Assembly (NCBI GenBank): GCA_020310875.1
Contig: CM035407.1
Span: 88,439,632-88,503,631 of the forward strand
DNA: 64,000 bases
Origin: Ceratopteris richardii
Lineage: Eukaryota; Streptophyta; Polypodiopsida; Polypodiales; Pteridaceae
Reading direction: 5' to 3'
Part shown: positions 29,685 through 39,524 of the stretch, piece after piece
How the letters are laid out: each line of letters begins with the position of its first letter
Numbering within the stretch: the first letter of the stretch is position 1
The notes under the pieces: model-generated
Told to the model about the DNA's origin: nothing
The model's database searches: none
Seen by the model: only the letters and a program-made list of their open reading frames with translations
Position numbers and translations under genes: made by a program

Positions 29685-30911
29685 ATGGCAGAAGCATGAG
29701 GCACCAGTTCCCAGGCAGGGTCTAGCGCACAGATTGTGGACATTGAAACCCTCCTCCTTGAACCACCACTCACCGAGAGGCCTCAAGAACTTCAAGCGGT
29801 GCATGTTCTCCCTATTTAGGACCCTCCTCAGGGACACACTTCTCAAGTGGGGAAACACGCTCATTGGTTTAGTGATGTCGCAGGGCCATTGGGTGATGGC
29901 ACCTACTTCTGTGAAGCAGAAATTGAGTTCAATGGCAAATGGGGACGCTACCATTTCTTCACTCATGAATTTGAGAACTATCAGAATGCAGAAGTAATGC
30001 GATCGGTTTGGACCAAAGCGGGATTGGATAGCTATTTCAGAGCACATTTGCCTAAGCCAGATTTCCTATGCTGCTCCTATTTTATCAGTACCATCACTCC
30101 TAGCAAGGCCAAGGGAGGCGATAGTACTTTTGTGCTACCCTCACTATTGCCAGGCCATGAACTCAAGAGATTCAAACTGACCCTCAATTTGGTACAAGAA
30201 GCATTGAACATGCAAGGCATGCATATTCCCACTGAGAAAGAAACAATGGTTCTAGGCAGGATGAAGCATAAGGATCTCAACAAATTGAAGGACATGGTAG
30301 CAATGACACCTACCATTGCTCTCCACCTACGAACGATTATGCAGCATTTTGCTTTTCCCGCCCAAGAACGATTCACTATGCCACCAAAAAAGATATGGTT
30401 CAGCTTGTACTTGGCGGAGACAGAGAATCTCACCATCAACGTACCACACTGGATCATCGATCAAATACACCTAGCCCATCAACGGTGGAATAAGAAACAG
30501 AAAAATGTACTTCATGGATGTTGTGCTCTCACAAGAATAATTTACAGGTGCTTAGCATATGACGTGCCCATTCAAAGAGCACTAGTATGGTCCAGGGCCC
30601 AAGAGTTCCAAAGACGACTGTCAACGGCGGGTCCTCCATCGAAGAAGATGAGAGGGGGAGTTCAATTACCATGCGCTCAACCAAGGGGAGCCACCACCAC
30701 ACCAGAGGTGACCCCCCCACAAACACGACGTGTCCGACCGTTCACCATTCACCTACCCAAACCAAGCGCCGAAGGACCCAATCTGGTGTTCCCTTTGATT
30801 CCATCGGACTTGGAGTTCCCACAGGGTTACACCCTTGCTGATTTGACAGATGAAGAAATTGCCCGTTTGATCAATGAGTCTAATCTGGAGAGAGAAGCAG
30901 AGCAGACCTAA
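29685..30911 (+). CDS. Gypsy E ORF3, N-terminal domain
   Basis: ATG at 29685 opens MAEA, then a TGA and a TAG, after which a 354-codon frame is open. HAHWFSDVAGPLGDGTYF, FNGKWGRYHFFTHEFENYQ and VWTKAGLDSYF align with GHWFLDDQPVSELIF, RDHYFPIMSQDF and VWTQARIDAF of F ORF3. A helical region (LHLRTIMQHFAFPAQERFTM, then KIWFSLYLAE) and a basic segment follow. It resembles, weakly, the Transposase_32-type domain of other plant gypsy extra ORFs. No signal peptide or membrane helix supports an envelope role. Confidence 0.75.
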
Positions 30912-31594
30912 GGACAACAACCCACTACTACAACTTCAGCCCTGACCCAACCGAGAGTAGTAGAAGTAGAAGAGTATGAAGAAGAGACAGAAGAACACGA
31001 AGCAAACGAGGAGTATGATCAAGAATATGAAGAACTTTCAGAACTAGCAAGTGCCCCGACATACTCGGCCCAAATAAAAAGATTATACAAAACCATGAAG
31101 CGGGTCCAAGAGCAGCACAAACTGTCGCTCGAGACAGGAAAGATGATCATGAGCCAAATGTTAGCCGAGGAAGGTGTGGATGACATGTTTATCGAATCAA
31201 TGAACTTGCACGCTGATGCAGTAGGCTTAGATGAGGCTGTTCATGCAGCCATGGCTTATATTCATCGATTTGAGAAACGAGTGCCTACCCGTCCCATGTG
31301 ATCTGGCAAACAAATCCACATAAATGTATCAGAACCAGGAGGTAACACACAAATAGAAGAACATTAGGCGGAACCACTCTCACCACCCACCTCACCTCTC
31401 ACTACACAAGTCACCTCACCACCTGGCACTACCACGCCTATTTCTGCCATTACCACAGTCGTCATGGGAATTCCCCTCTCCCCTAGCATCCAATTCGGAG
31501 GAGTTACCATGCCCACTTTCACAACACTCTTCACAAATATCACATCCACCCCACCGATTTTCCCATCTACACAGTCACACACACGTTCGACATA
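30912..31594 (+). pseudogene. Gypsy E ORF3, degraded middle
   Basis: In-frame stops interrupt an acidic stretch (VVEVEEYEEETEEHEANEEY-like) and a Thr/Pro-rich stretch. A 68-codon piece (31095-31301) with MKRVQEQHKLSLETGKMIMS is helical. This links the N-terminal domain to the coiled coil and corresponds to the acidic/Gln-rich middle of F ORF3. Confidence 0.6.
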
Positions 31595-32833
31595 ATGGAA
31601 ACATCACCAGCCACAGCACCACTCCCACCCCCCACGCAACCTCAATCTCCCATACCCCCTCCACCTACCTCACCACTTGACTCCACAGCATTCACAACTC
31701 CCTTCCCCTTCCCCATTCCCCCTGCATCTTCATCTTTCCTTGCATCGTTTAATGTAAATAGTATATTCATGGCATTACATCAATGCGTGTATCAACTTCA
31801 GAGTGAGTATCAGGCTCTCGAAGGCCGTCATCATCAACTGACTACGAATCATCAACAACTACAGAGATGGCTTACAATTATAGAAGAAGAAAATGCAGAC
31901 TTCAATCAACGTTACACCACACTCGAGCAAGCTCATCAAACCCTGGAGACACCCCAACCATCACAAGAGCCAGGTGTCAAACAACTCGAAGCCTTACTGG
32001 AGGTCTACCAAACAGATAATCTGAGAGTCCCGCAAAATTTGACTCTACTCAGAAAACACATGGCTACAACCCTTGAAGAAAAAAAGCGTCTGCAGAAGCA
32101 AAACAAAGAAAATCTAGAAGCTCCCATGGAAGGCTCTCCCCATGAAATCGACCCAGAACAATTGAAAGCAGTTCCCTCAGAAACAATGAAAACAATCTTG
32201 GAAAGTTATGCTGATTTATTAGAAGCACATGACGATTTGGAAAGGGAACGGGATGAGCTATGTCGCCATCTCAGGGAACAGGAGGCACAACCCAAAGTCA
32301 TAGAAACAACCTCGACTTCAGTGGAAGTAAAGGCATTAACAGAGCAGGTGGCAGAACTGCAAAAGAAGTTACTGGAATATGAAAGACAGCCCTCTCCAGC
32401 TGTAGAACCAGAGCCAGATGAATTGGTACCCATTGAGGTGGACGAAACGTATGAGGAACCATATGTTCCTATGCTGATGCCAGGTGGTCAGCAAACCTCA
32501 GAAGGAATGGACACCTTGGAAGTCGAAGTACCCGAATGGCTCCAGACATTAGAAAAAAAAGCTACAACCCATGAAGATCGAGTGGCAATCCAAATCCAAT
32601 CAATGGCCAAATTAGAAGACACCATCATAAAGTCAGAATATTTCCGCAGTATGTCTCATCATAGATGGATCGGCACCAACGACGATCAATATGTGCCATA
32701 CTGTGTACTCCTCACAGATTACAACGCGAAGATCCAACGCCGATGTGGCAAACCTCCAACTTTCGCCACACAATTTGGGCTCGATGATATCCCAAAGAGT
32801 GCTAAAAAAGGATCCATTCATCAACCCACCTAG
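31595..32833 (+). CDS. Gypsy E ORF3, coiled-coil part
   Basis: 412-codon frame. After a Pro-rich start come heptad-like helices rich in Glu, Gln, Leu (LQSEYQALEGRHHQLTTNHQ, LLEAHDDLERERDELCRHLR, ALTEQVAELQKKLLEYERQ). An acidic tail and WLQTLEKKATTHEDRVAIQI follow. F has a longer coiled coil in the same position. A structural or oligomerising role is plausible. Confidence 0.75.
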   Translation: METSPATAPLPPPTQPQSPIPPPPTSPLDSTAFTTPFPFPIPPASSSFLASFNVNSIFMALHQCVYQLQSEYQALEGRHHQLTTNHQQLQRWLTIIEEENADFNQRYTTLEQAHQTLETPQPSQEPGVKQLEALLEVYQTDNLRVPQNLTLLRKHMATTLEEKKRLQKQNKENLEAPMEGSPHEIDPEQLKAVPSETMKTILESYADLLEAHDDLERERDELCRHLREQEAQPKVIETTSTSVEVKALTEQVAELQKKLLEYERQPSPAVEPEPDELVPIEVDETYEEPYVPMLMPGGQQTSEGMDTLEVEVPEWLQTLEKKATTHEDRVAIQIQSMAKLEDTIIKSEYFRSMSHHRWIGTNDDQYVPYCVLLTDYNAKIQRRCGKPPTFATQFGLDDIPKSAKKGSIHQPT

Positions 32834-32863
32834 AGGATCCGTCTTCTCGATACCTACCCAGAG

Positions 32864-33600
32864 ATGGTTCGTACTTGGACTAACATGCCACTCTTTATTA
32901 AATACAATCCCTGTTATGTTCCAGTCTTCCGCAGACGCACCTGGCCCGAGTTTACCATTGCTGTCAAGAACATCAAAGGCTGTGCAAAGTGGTTAAATTA
33001 TGTTTATCTAGCACCTCCACAAGGACCTCCCACTGTGAATTATATGATTTCTACCATCCGTCACTGGAGCATTCGACTACGGAATACCCCCAATGTGATG
33101 GCCCAAATGTGCATGAAAATCTTTGAATTAATGCTGATCACATTCAAGACATTCAAGAACATTAAAGACCCCACTTCTCAGGAGTTGGCTTTCTTACAGG
33201 CAACCAAGATCTGGTATACAACATGAGCACCACCCCATCAATAGAGGTAATATATGCTTGGCACGCCAGAATCAAGTACCTCCCAGCTTGCTTTAAATAG
33301 ACATTCGAGGAGATGTTCGTAACAGGATTCTGGGAATATCACTTAGAAATATTTGTACCTAGGCCCTCACATCTCCTCCACTTATTCGCTGTGGAAAGAA
33401 CCATCCATTCAGAACAATTGCGGGTGCCACATCCGGACGTCCCAGGACCAGTGAATTGGGATGCATTGTTAACAGACCTAGCATGGGGGCTACGATTAGA
33501 AGAACACCACCTCGCTGCTGATGTTGTTCAATATTATGTCCAACGCACAGCTAGACAAGGGTCTGTCAGAGACCACAGACGCGAGAGAGGGGGGGGGTGT
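32864..33600 (+). CDS. Gypsy E ORF3, C-terminal domain
   Basis: 120-codon frame plus a continuing frame (from 33224, broken by one TAG). KWLNYVYLAPPQGPPTVNYM, STIRHWSIRLRNTPNVMAQM and CMKIFELMLITFKTFKNI align with QWLNYPLLPSPPHNYLPIEDY, MVKTIKCLHYYTTIPDLTIK and MANKILSMILTVLKVFKHA of F. The conserved WLNY-x-x-L-x-PP and the following helices define a C-terminal domain I cannot name. The last part (VTGFWEYHLEIFVPRPSHLL) has no counterpart in F. Confidence 0.75.
33583..33597 (+). other. Polypurine tract of gypsy E
   Basis: GAGAGAGGGGGGGGG directly before the 3' LTR. Confidence 0.9.
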
Positions 33601-34306
33601 TGGCAGTAGTCAAGGAACTGAAGGAGTCACAAGACAAGGAAGCCTATGTAGGGAGTCGGAGCGAAGAGAAAGCACAAGCAGACACAGTAGTCAGAGAAGA
33701 TCTGGCAAGTAGGCCATTTAAATTTTTCAGGCATCAAAGAGTTGAGCACACAAGAAGAAGGAGCAAGTAGGGAGCTCCAGAAAATGTATGTCAAAATGTT
33801 AGAAGAAATCCCTACAAAAATAGTGATTTTCATCACTAAAAACCATTGTAAATACCATTTCATACTTTTGTAGCTCCATTTTGTGCAAGCCAAGGAGTCC
33901 TTGAGCTTGATGAGCTTTAGAAGTACCTACCTATCAGTTTTCACATTTTTTAGACTCTGTTTGAACCTCCAAATAGGGTAGAGAACCTAATTTTTAACTA
34001 GGCCGGACACTAGGTCTGGACAAGGCCAAAACCTAGTCAAAAACTATAAATAGAGCTAGAGAGCTCATTTTTGGGGGGAGCTTGTAATTGATTTGAACTT
34101 GTATGAGATTTTTGAAAGTAATCTAAAGAACTCCATTGCTTCTCACTCTTTGTCTTGCTTTGTGTGCATGTGTGTGTGTGTATGTGTGTGCATATTGTGT
34201 GCTTCTCACTCACGCACTTGTGCCTTCACTTGCTCGAGGTCATCATACCATCCTCACGTCTTCCCGGATTGACATTAAAGGAGGTGCTACTCATCACTGA
34301 GCTACA
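33598..34306 (+). repeat. 3' LTR of gypsy E
   Basis: 709 bp, TGTTGGCA to GAGCTACA, followed by target duplication GTATG at 34307-34311. Confidence 0.95.
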
Positions 34307-34311
34307 GTATG

Positions 34312-34920
34312 TATGGCTGAAAAATGAGTCAGTGGATGTGTATGTGACATGCATCAAGGACTTGAAAGAGCAATTGGCAAACATAGATGAGATCATTCCG
34401 GATGCATCACTCATTTCTACATTGTTGAAAGGATTATCGGAATGTTTTCAAAGCTTTGCTACTACACTTTGTTTGGTTGCAAAAGGAAATCCTAATATGT
34501 ATGCATTTGATGAGGTTGTGTCTCTTATTTTGCAAGAAGAGCAATCTAGAGTGAATAGGAGTGGTTTGATTGAGGGAACGCAAGGACTTGCTATCTCACA
34601 AAAGGGGAAAAGCAAGTATGGTTCATCTTTGGGTTCATCAAAACCAAAGCCTCATGCTTCCTCTTCCACTCATTCCTCTAATGATGGTGATCTGCAAAAG
34701 AATAAGAGATGCAAATATTTCCGAAAGGATTGTCATACTATTGATGAGTGTAGAAAGCTTGCTAAACGCAATGAAAAGAAGAAGGAATCCGATATTTCTA
34801 TTACTGAAAATTCAGCAAATGAAAAGAATGATGAAGCTAACATGGCTCAAGATTTTTGGGCATGTGTTGTTACATGTCATTATGATGCTTCTTTACATTC
34901 TAAATGTATGGTTGTGAGTG
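34312..34920 (+). pseudogene. Copia D gag, 3' part
   Basis: Resumes gag after gypsy E: CIKDLKEQLANIDEIIPDAS, then LKGLSECFQSFATTLCL (UBN2 gag). A Ser/Lys-rich stretch follows, then a damaged zinc knuckle CKYFRKDCHTIDEC (second Cys replaced by Phe). The frame continues into protease without a stop. Confidence 0.9.
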
Positions 34921-36340
34921 AGGCTGATTCGGATTGGTTCTTTGATAGTGGTGCTTCAAAGCACATAACATCATGCAAAAGATTTTTTGTTTCTTTGAAA
35001 GATGCACCTAAAGGAGGTCATGTGGTGTGTGCAAACAATGCCTCTTATCCTATCATTGGAGTATGAGAAATTGAGCTTACGGCTGCAAATGGAGGTGTGA
35101 TTTCTTGAAAAATGCATTGTATGTGCCCGGTATCAAGAAGAACTTAATTTCAGTTCTGTTGATTGCCAAAGCTGGACTTCATGTACACTTTGTTGATGAT
35201 AAGTGTATGGTTCATGATTTTAGCAATGGCAATGTTATCGTGATGTCGGGTACATTATGTAATGGTTTGTATTGCATGGATACATACAAGAGGGCTACCT
35301 CGAATGCCTTAGTTGCTCATACTTCTTCCACGGCTGAAATGGAGCTTTGGCTTGCTCGTTTTGGTCACTTGAACTTCAATAGTTTGATCTACTTGCAAAA
35401 GAAGGACATGGTTATTGGTTTGCCTACACTTGAGTCCATTAAAAGCATGCATGTGAAGGTTGCATTCTTGGAAAAATGCATCATGCCTCTTTTCTAAAAG
35501 ATGGTCATACACACACTACAAGAAAATTGAAGCTTGTTCATAGTGATGTATGTGGTCCCATCAAGACTCCATCTTTTGGGAAGCATGTATATTTTGTTAC
35601 CTTCATTGATGATGCTACTCGCCATACATGGGTGTATCCTATGAAAGCAAAGAATGATGTATTTTCTTGCTTCAAAGCATTTTTAGCTATGGCTGAAAAT
35701 TTTTCTTCACAAAAGCTTTTGACTCTACGCACGGATCGTGGTGGTGAGTACATCTCACATGACTTTAATGCTTTTTTTCATGAAAGAGGTATTTCACACC
35801 AATGTACGGTGCCATATACACCTCAACAAAATCGTTTTGTCGAGCGTAAAAATAGAACTCTACTTGAAATGGCATGATGTATGGTTAAAGTAAAGCATCT
35901 TCCTCATAAGTTTTGGATGGAAGCGGTCATGTGTGCAAATTATGTGTTGAATCGCTGCCCTACAAAAGCATTGAGAGTCATCACTCCTTATGAGGCTTGG
36001 AATGGTCATAAGCCTATGGTTAGTCATATGCGTGTGTTTGGTTGTTTGGCATATGCTCTTGTGCCATCACAACAACGTCACAAACTTGATGAAAAGGCAA
36101 AGAAATGTATATTTGTTGGTTATAGTGCTGAAAGTAAGGGATATCGGTTGTACCATCCATTGACGAACACAATTATTGTGAGTCGAGATGTGGTATTTGC
36201 TGAAAATTCAGTTTTCCCTCTACTTGAATGCAAAAAACTGCCAACAATTAGCTCACAAGATGTGTTCGATACACTCATGCCTTTGTTCCAAAATGGTGCG
36301 CTTGACTATGGCCATGTAGACCAGCCAACTGAGGTTCAAA
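34921..36340 (+). pseudogene. Copia D protease and integrase
   Basis: Protease WFFDSGASKHITS. Frameshifts and a TGA near 35064-35108. GAG-pre-integrase MELWLARFGHLNFNSL. Integrase core HSDVCGPIKTPSFGKHVYFV, FIDDATRHTWVYPM, RTDRGGEYISHDF, then FVERKNRTLLEMA, with a stop at 35876. C-terminal CANYVLNRCPTKALRVITPY and KKCIFVGYSAESKGYRLYHP. D, D and E are all present. The only losses are frameshifts and stops. Confidence 0.93.
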
Positions 36341-36513
36341 GGGCTGAAAAATTCCATCCAAATAGGGCTGAAAATGTAGAGAATTTCCAGCCAAACATGG
36401 CTGAAAAAATTCAGCCAAAAATTGCCAAAACTGCTGGAAATTTCCAGCCACATATGGCTGAACATTTGCGTCAAAATATGGCTGAAAGTGAGCATGAAAT
36501 TCAGCCCACGCAT
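36337..36513 (+). repeat. Peptide-repeat array between integrase and RT of copia D
   Basis: Degenerate ~12-residue repeat encoded in frame: RAEKFHPNRAENVENFQPNM, then AEKIQPKIAKTAGNFQP, then HMAEHLRQNMAESEHEIQP. At DNA level GGCTGAAAA and TTCCAGCCA recur. Copia A and C lack it. It may be a tolerated expansion in the flexible integrase-RT linker. Confidence 0.8.
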
Positions 36514-37420
36514 GATATAAATGTTGATGATGTATTACATAATGAACGCATGTCTATCAAGAGTGCACAATCTATGCCAAAGTGGTTGAAACAAACTTTG
36601 CAGGACAGCAAATTGAGTGCACGTTTACTTGGTAAAACAAGATCAAGCTCTCACCATGCATCAAGTAAATTTGTGGATTATTCTCTTATTGCTACAACAT
36701 GTAATGAAGATCCACTTTCTTTTGAAGATGCATGTGACGATCTACAATGGATGAGTGCTATGCAATCAGAAATGGATTCCATACATAGGAATGGTACTTG
36801 GGAGTTATGTGAATTGCCAAAAGGAAAGAATGCCATTGGTACAAAGTGGGTTTACAAGATTAAGAGGAAATCGGATGGTAGCATTGATCGCTACAAAGCT
36901 AGATTGGTTGCCAAAGGATATGCGCAACAATATGGCATTGACTATGAGGAAACTTTTGCACCTACTTCACGCATGACTACCATTCGTACCGTGGTTGCAT
37001 TGGCTTCCTATCGAGGTTGGAAAGTGCATCAGTTGGACATAAAAACAGCCTTCTTGAATGGTGATTTGCAAGAAGAGGTCTATGTGAAGAAACCTCCTGG
37101 ATTTGCTATGAAAGGGAAAGAGCATAAGGGTTGTCGCTTGCATAAAGCCTTGTATGGTCTCAAGCAAGCTCCACATGCATGGTATGACAAAATACATAAG
37201 CACTTGATTGCTCTTGGCTTCACGTTCTCAATTGAGGATTCCAGTGATGGATTTGATACTTCTCTTTATCAGCAAGTTGTGGGATGTCTTATATATGCAT
37301 GCAACACAAGACCGGATATACAGTATGCAGATTCCCAATTGAGTCGATTCATGCATAGCCATGGCACTAAGCATTGGCAAGCGGTGAAACGTGTGTTTAG
37401 ATATCTCCGAGGCACTTTGA
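36514..37420 (+). pseudogene. Copia D reverse transcriptase, lacking the YVDD region
   Basis: RT opens WMSAMQSEMDSIHRNGTWEL, then DRYKARLVAKGYAQQYGIDY, LDIKTAFLNGDLQEEVYVKK (first catalytic Asp) and LYGLKQAPHAWYDKIHKHL. At about 37240 the frame passes straight from FSIEDS to SDGFDTSLYQQVVGCLIYAC, skipping the part with YVDDMLLTG present in copia A. The in-frame deletion removes the catalytic aspartate pair. Confidence 0.92.
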
Positions 37421-37932
37421 GCTTAAGTCTCTTTTATGGCAGAGATGTCCAGCCATGCTTGCATGCTTTTACAGATAGTGATTGGGCTGGTTGTTATGAT
37501 ACTCGTGTGTCCACTAGTGGTAATTGCTTTTTCCTTGGAGACTCATGCATATCTTGGTTGAGTAAGAAGCAACCTACAGTGGCGACATCGAGTTGTGAAG
37601 CTGAGTATAGGGCAGTTTTCACAGCGACAGTGGAGTTAATATGGCTGGGACGCCTATTGATGGATCTTTGCATGGAGATTGATGTTGCTACGCATATTCT
37701 CACAGATAGTTAGAGTGCTTTGGCTGTTGCACGAAATCTAGTGTTTCATGCACGAACCAAACATATTGAGGTGCATTATCACGATGTGAGAGAGCGCCTT
37801 CATGCAGGAGATATTGATTTGGTATATGTGCCTGCACAAGATAATGTGGCAGACATATTCACCAAAGCTCTTCCATGGGAAAAGTTTGAATATTTTCGCA
37901 AAGCTTTAGGCTTGTTACCTTGTGGCGGCTGA
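37421..37932 (+). pseudogene. Copia D RNase H
   Basis: HAFTDSDWAGCYDTRVSTSG, SWLSKKQPTVATSSCEAEY and LTDS followed by a TAG at 37711-37713 in place of Gln. Then SALAVARNLVFHARTKHIEV and DNVADIFTKALPWEKFEYF to the stop after LLPCGG. Catalytic D, E, D are present. Confidence 0.93.
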
Positions 37933-37968
37933 TCTATCACTCCCTGTATGTGTTCACATCATTTGCTC

Positions 37969-37978
37969 CAGGGGGGTT
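37969..37978 (+). other. Polypurine tract of copia D
   Basis: CAGGGGGGTT immediately before the 3' LTR, similar to that of copia A. Confidence 0.85.
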
Positions 37979-38270
37979 TGTTACACTTATGTGTTCCTCG
38001 AGTAGCTTTGATATGAACCTTTCCCTATACATGGGCACTTTTTACTCTAGTGCTGGCTAGAGTTTTTTTCCCCATGTTACCACATACTTGATACTCTCAT
38101 ATGTAGTGGTACTTTGTACTTAGGGATATTATTCAGCTCTTACTTCAATTCAGTTCATCGTTCAATAGAGTGAGCTATTCCAGCCATCGTCTTCTCTGTG
38201 TGTCTTTCTGCATTTGTGCTCCTTGTGTGTGCTTCTTGTGTGTCTCTCGCACTTCTACACACACCCAACA
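37979..38270 (+). repeat. 3' LTR of copia D
   Basis: 292 bp, TGTTACAC to CCCAACA, followed by target duplication CTTCC. Confidence 0.95.
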
Positions 38271-38416
38271 CTTCCCTATCTTACTATTGGCTCAAAATTT
38301 CAAGAAACTAATGCTACCATTGCATCCGGAACGTGCCAAAACCCTAAGATTGAGTGTCTATTTTCATGATTCTGATATCGAGAGGTCTTGATGAGCCTAT
38401 TTGTGCATGAATCTAG

Positions 38417-38489
38417 GACACGACCAATGCAAGCGATTAGGCTCATCTGGAAATGTTGGATGGGCCTAATCGCTTGCATCGGTCGTGTT
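38417..38489. repeat. Hairpin element (family H), right arm
   Basis: CGACCAATGCAAGCGATTAG pairs with CTAATCGCTTGCATCGGTCG. Inner bases GGCTCATC and GGATGGGCC extend the stem, with a loop of about 10 bases. Mirror of 16427-16502. Confidence 0.82.
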
Positions 38490-38672
38490 TGGAAATCAAT
38501 ACAAAAAGGCTTATCAAGACCTCTGGGTATTAGAATCATGCAAATAGATAGTGAATCTTAGGGTTTTGGCACGTTTCGGACGCAATGGCTGCATTATTTT
38601 CTCCAAATTCTTAACCAATAATAAGATAAAAAAGTTCACATGCAATCTAAGCTTCAAGATGACCTCCTTTGG

Positions 38673-38763
38673 ACACGACCAATTCAAGCGATTAGGATCG
38701 ATGCAAGTGATTAGGCCCATTCGATATTCTCTGATGACTATAATCACTTGGATTGGTCGTGTC
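38673..38763. repeat. Fused hairpins (family H)
   Basis: CGACCAATTCAAGCGATTAG is followed by CGATGCAAGTGATTAGGCCC and closed by ATCACTTGGATTGGTCGTGT. In the left arm the corresponding hairpins 15977-16050 and 16171-16246 are about 120 bp apart. Here they share one body, as if a deletion recombined them. Confidence 0.78.
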
Positions 38764-38867
38764 TCATGCTTTGTTTCTGCTTGTGTTTCTAGTTATTTCT
38801 ATGACTTTAAAAGTTTCCTTGGACTTTTTTTGACCTAGGTTTTCAATTTTTTCAATAGTTATCTATA

Positions 38868-39308
38868 TTGGATGAAGACAACTACATTGGCAGGGGGAAG
38901 GGAACAAGGAAAAACATAGAGGAGAAAGGAAAGAAAAAGATGGATATTCATTCAGTGATCCACTATCTTCCAAAATTATTTTGTGTTATTCATAAGCAAT
39001 ATAGTGAAGAGGAAGATTTTTCACTATTCTCCTTGAGGACTCTTTCAAGATACATGGGTTTTACTTCAATACCCTTTAATGCATACAAAGTTTTGCTACT
39101 TGAAAGAACAATTGCATTTAGAATTTTTTGATATACCCTAGGATTCAATGCTTCAAGGGCAGGCTACTTCCTTTGTTACTCAAGCTATGCAATGGTTGCA
39201 GGGGTGTCAGATGTTAAAAATATTGTTGGCTACAGGAGAAAAGAGTACCTCAGATATAGAGGAGATTTGCTAGAGCCAAGTTCATTCAAAAGACTCAAGA
39301 AGGATTAA
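38868..39308 (+). pseudogene. Arm ORF1, right copy
   Basis: Starts MDEDNYIGRGKGTRKNIEEK and follows the left copy, with a three-codon deletion after LPK and a GGA-to-TGA nonsense change after FRIF (39129-39131). The frame then continues to the shared end RLKKD. It is readable only as a fragment of 87 codons. Whether the left copy is active is unknown. Confidence 0.6.
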
Positions 39309-39524
39309 ATATATTTCTTTTCAAAGCTTATTACTCATGAAATGTACATAGATACACATATTTATTGCCCAAAGGGATACAAGACATTGAAAATATGAAG
39401 GATGTAATCTTTTTTTGTGTAATTGATCCATGTCCTAATATTAATCCTTATTGATCCATGATCTATTTTTCTCTAGTGAAAGTCCTATTTATCCGATGAT
39501 AATAATCTTTTTTATTTGTAGGTT

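Larger units (their letters stand above)
18353..34306 (+). mobile_element. Gypsy E (Tat-like, with extra 3' genes), nested in copia D
   Basis: 15.95-kb plus-strand Ty3/gypsy element. LTRs 18353-19059 and 33598-34306 have TG...CA ends, and the target duplication is GTATG (18348-18352 and 34307-34311). Order: LTR, Asp-tRNA primer site, long leader with a CG-rich tandem repeat, gag with zinc knuckles, protease, RT-RNase H, integrase, a second retropepsin-like gene, a WVPK-repeat linker, ORF3, polypurine tract, LTR. About 20 LTR differences in 707 bp by eye indicate a fairly recent insertion. Frameshifts and an RNase H-integrase deletion make it defective. The primer site and size fit the Tat/Athila branch, but lineage assignment is inference. 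Confidence 0.95.
17362..38270 (+). mobile_element. Copia D, full-length, split by gypsy E
   Basis: Plus-strand Ty1/copia element with LTRs 17362-17654 and 37979-38270 and the target duplication CTTCC (17357-17361 and 38271-38275). Without the nested gypsy it is about 4.95 kb, normal for copia. Gag is interrupted at 18352 and resumes at 34312. Its proteins are of the same lineage as A/B/C, but the LTR sequence is different. By eye the LTRs differ at about a dozen of 293 positions, more than those of the nested element E, consistent with D being older. An RT deletion makes it non-autonomous. Confidence 0.95.

Noticed and set aside
28294-33600. Post-integrase ORFs as a retroviral envelope gene
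   Set aside because: No signal peptide, membrane-spanning helix or cleavage-site pattern is visible. Coiled coil and retropepsin features do not support an envelope.
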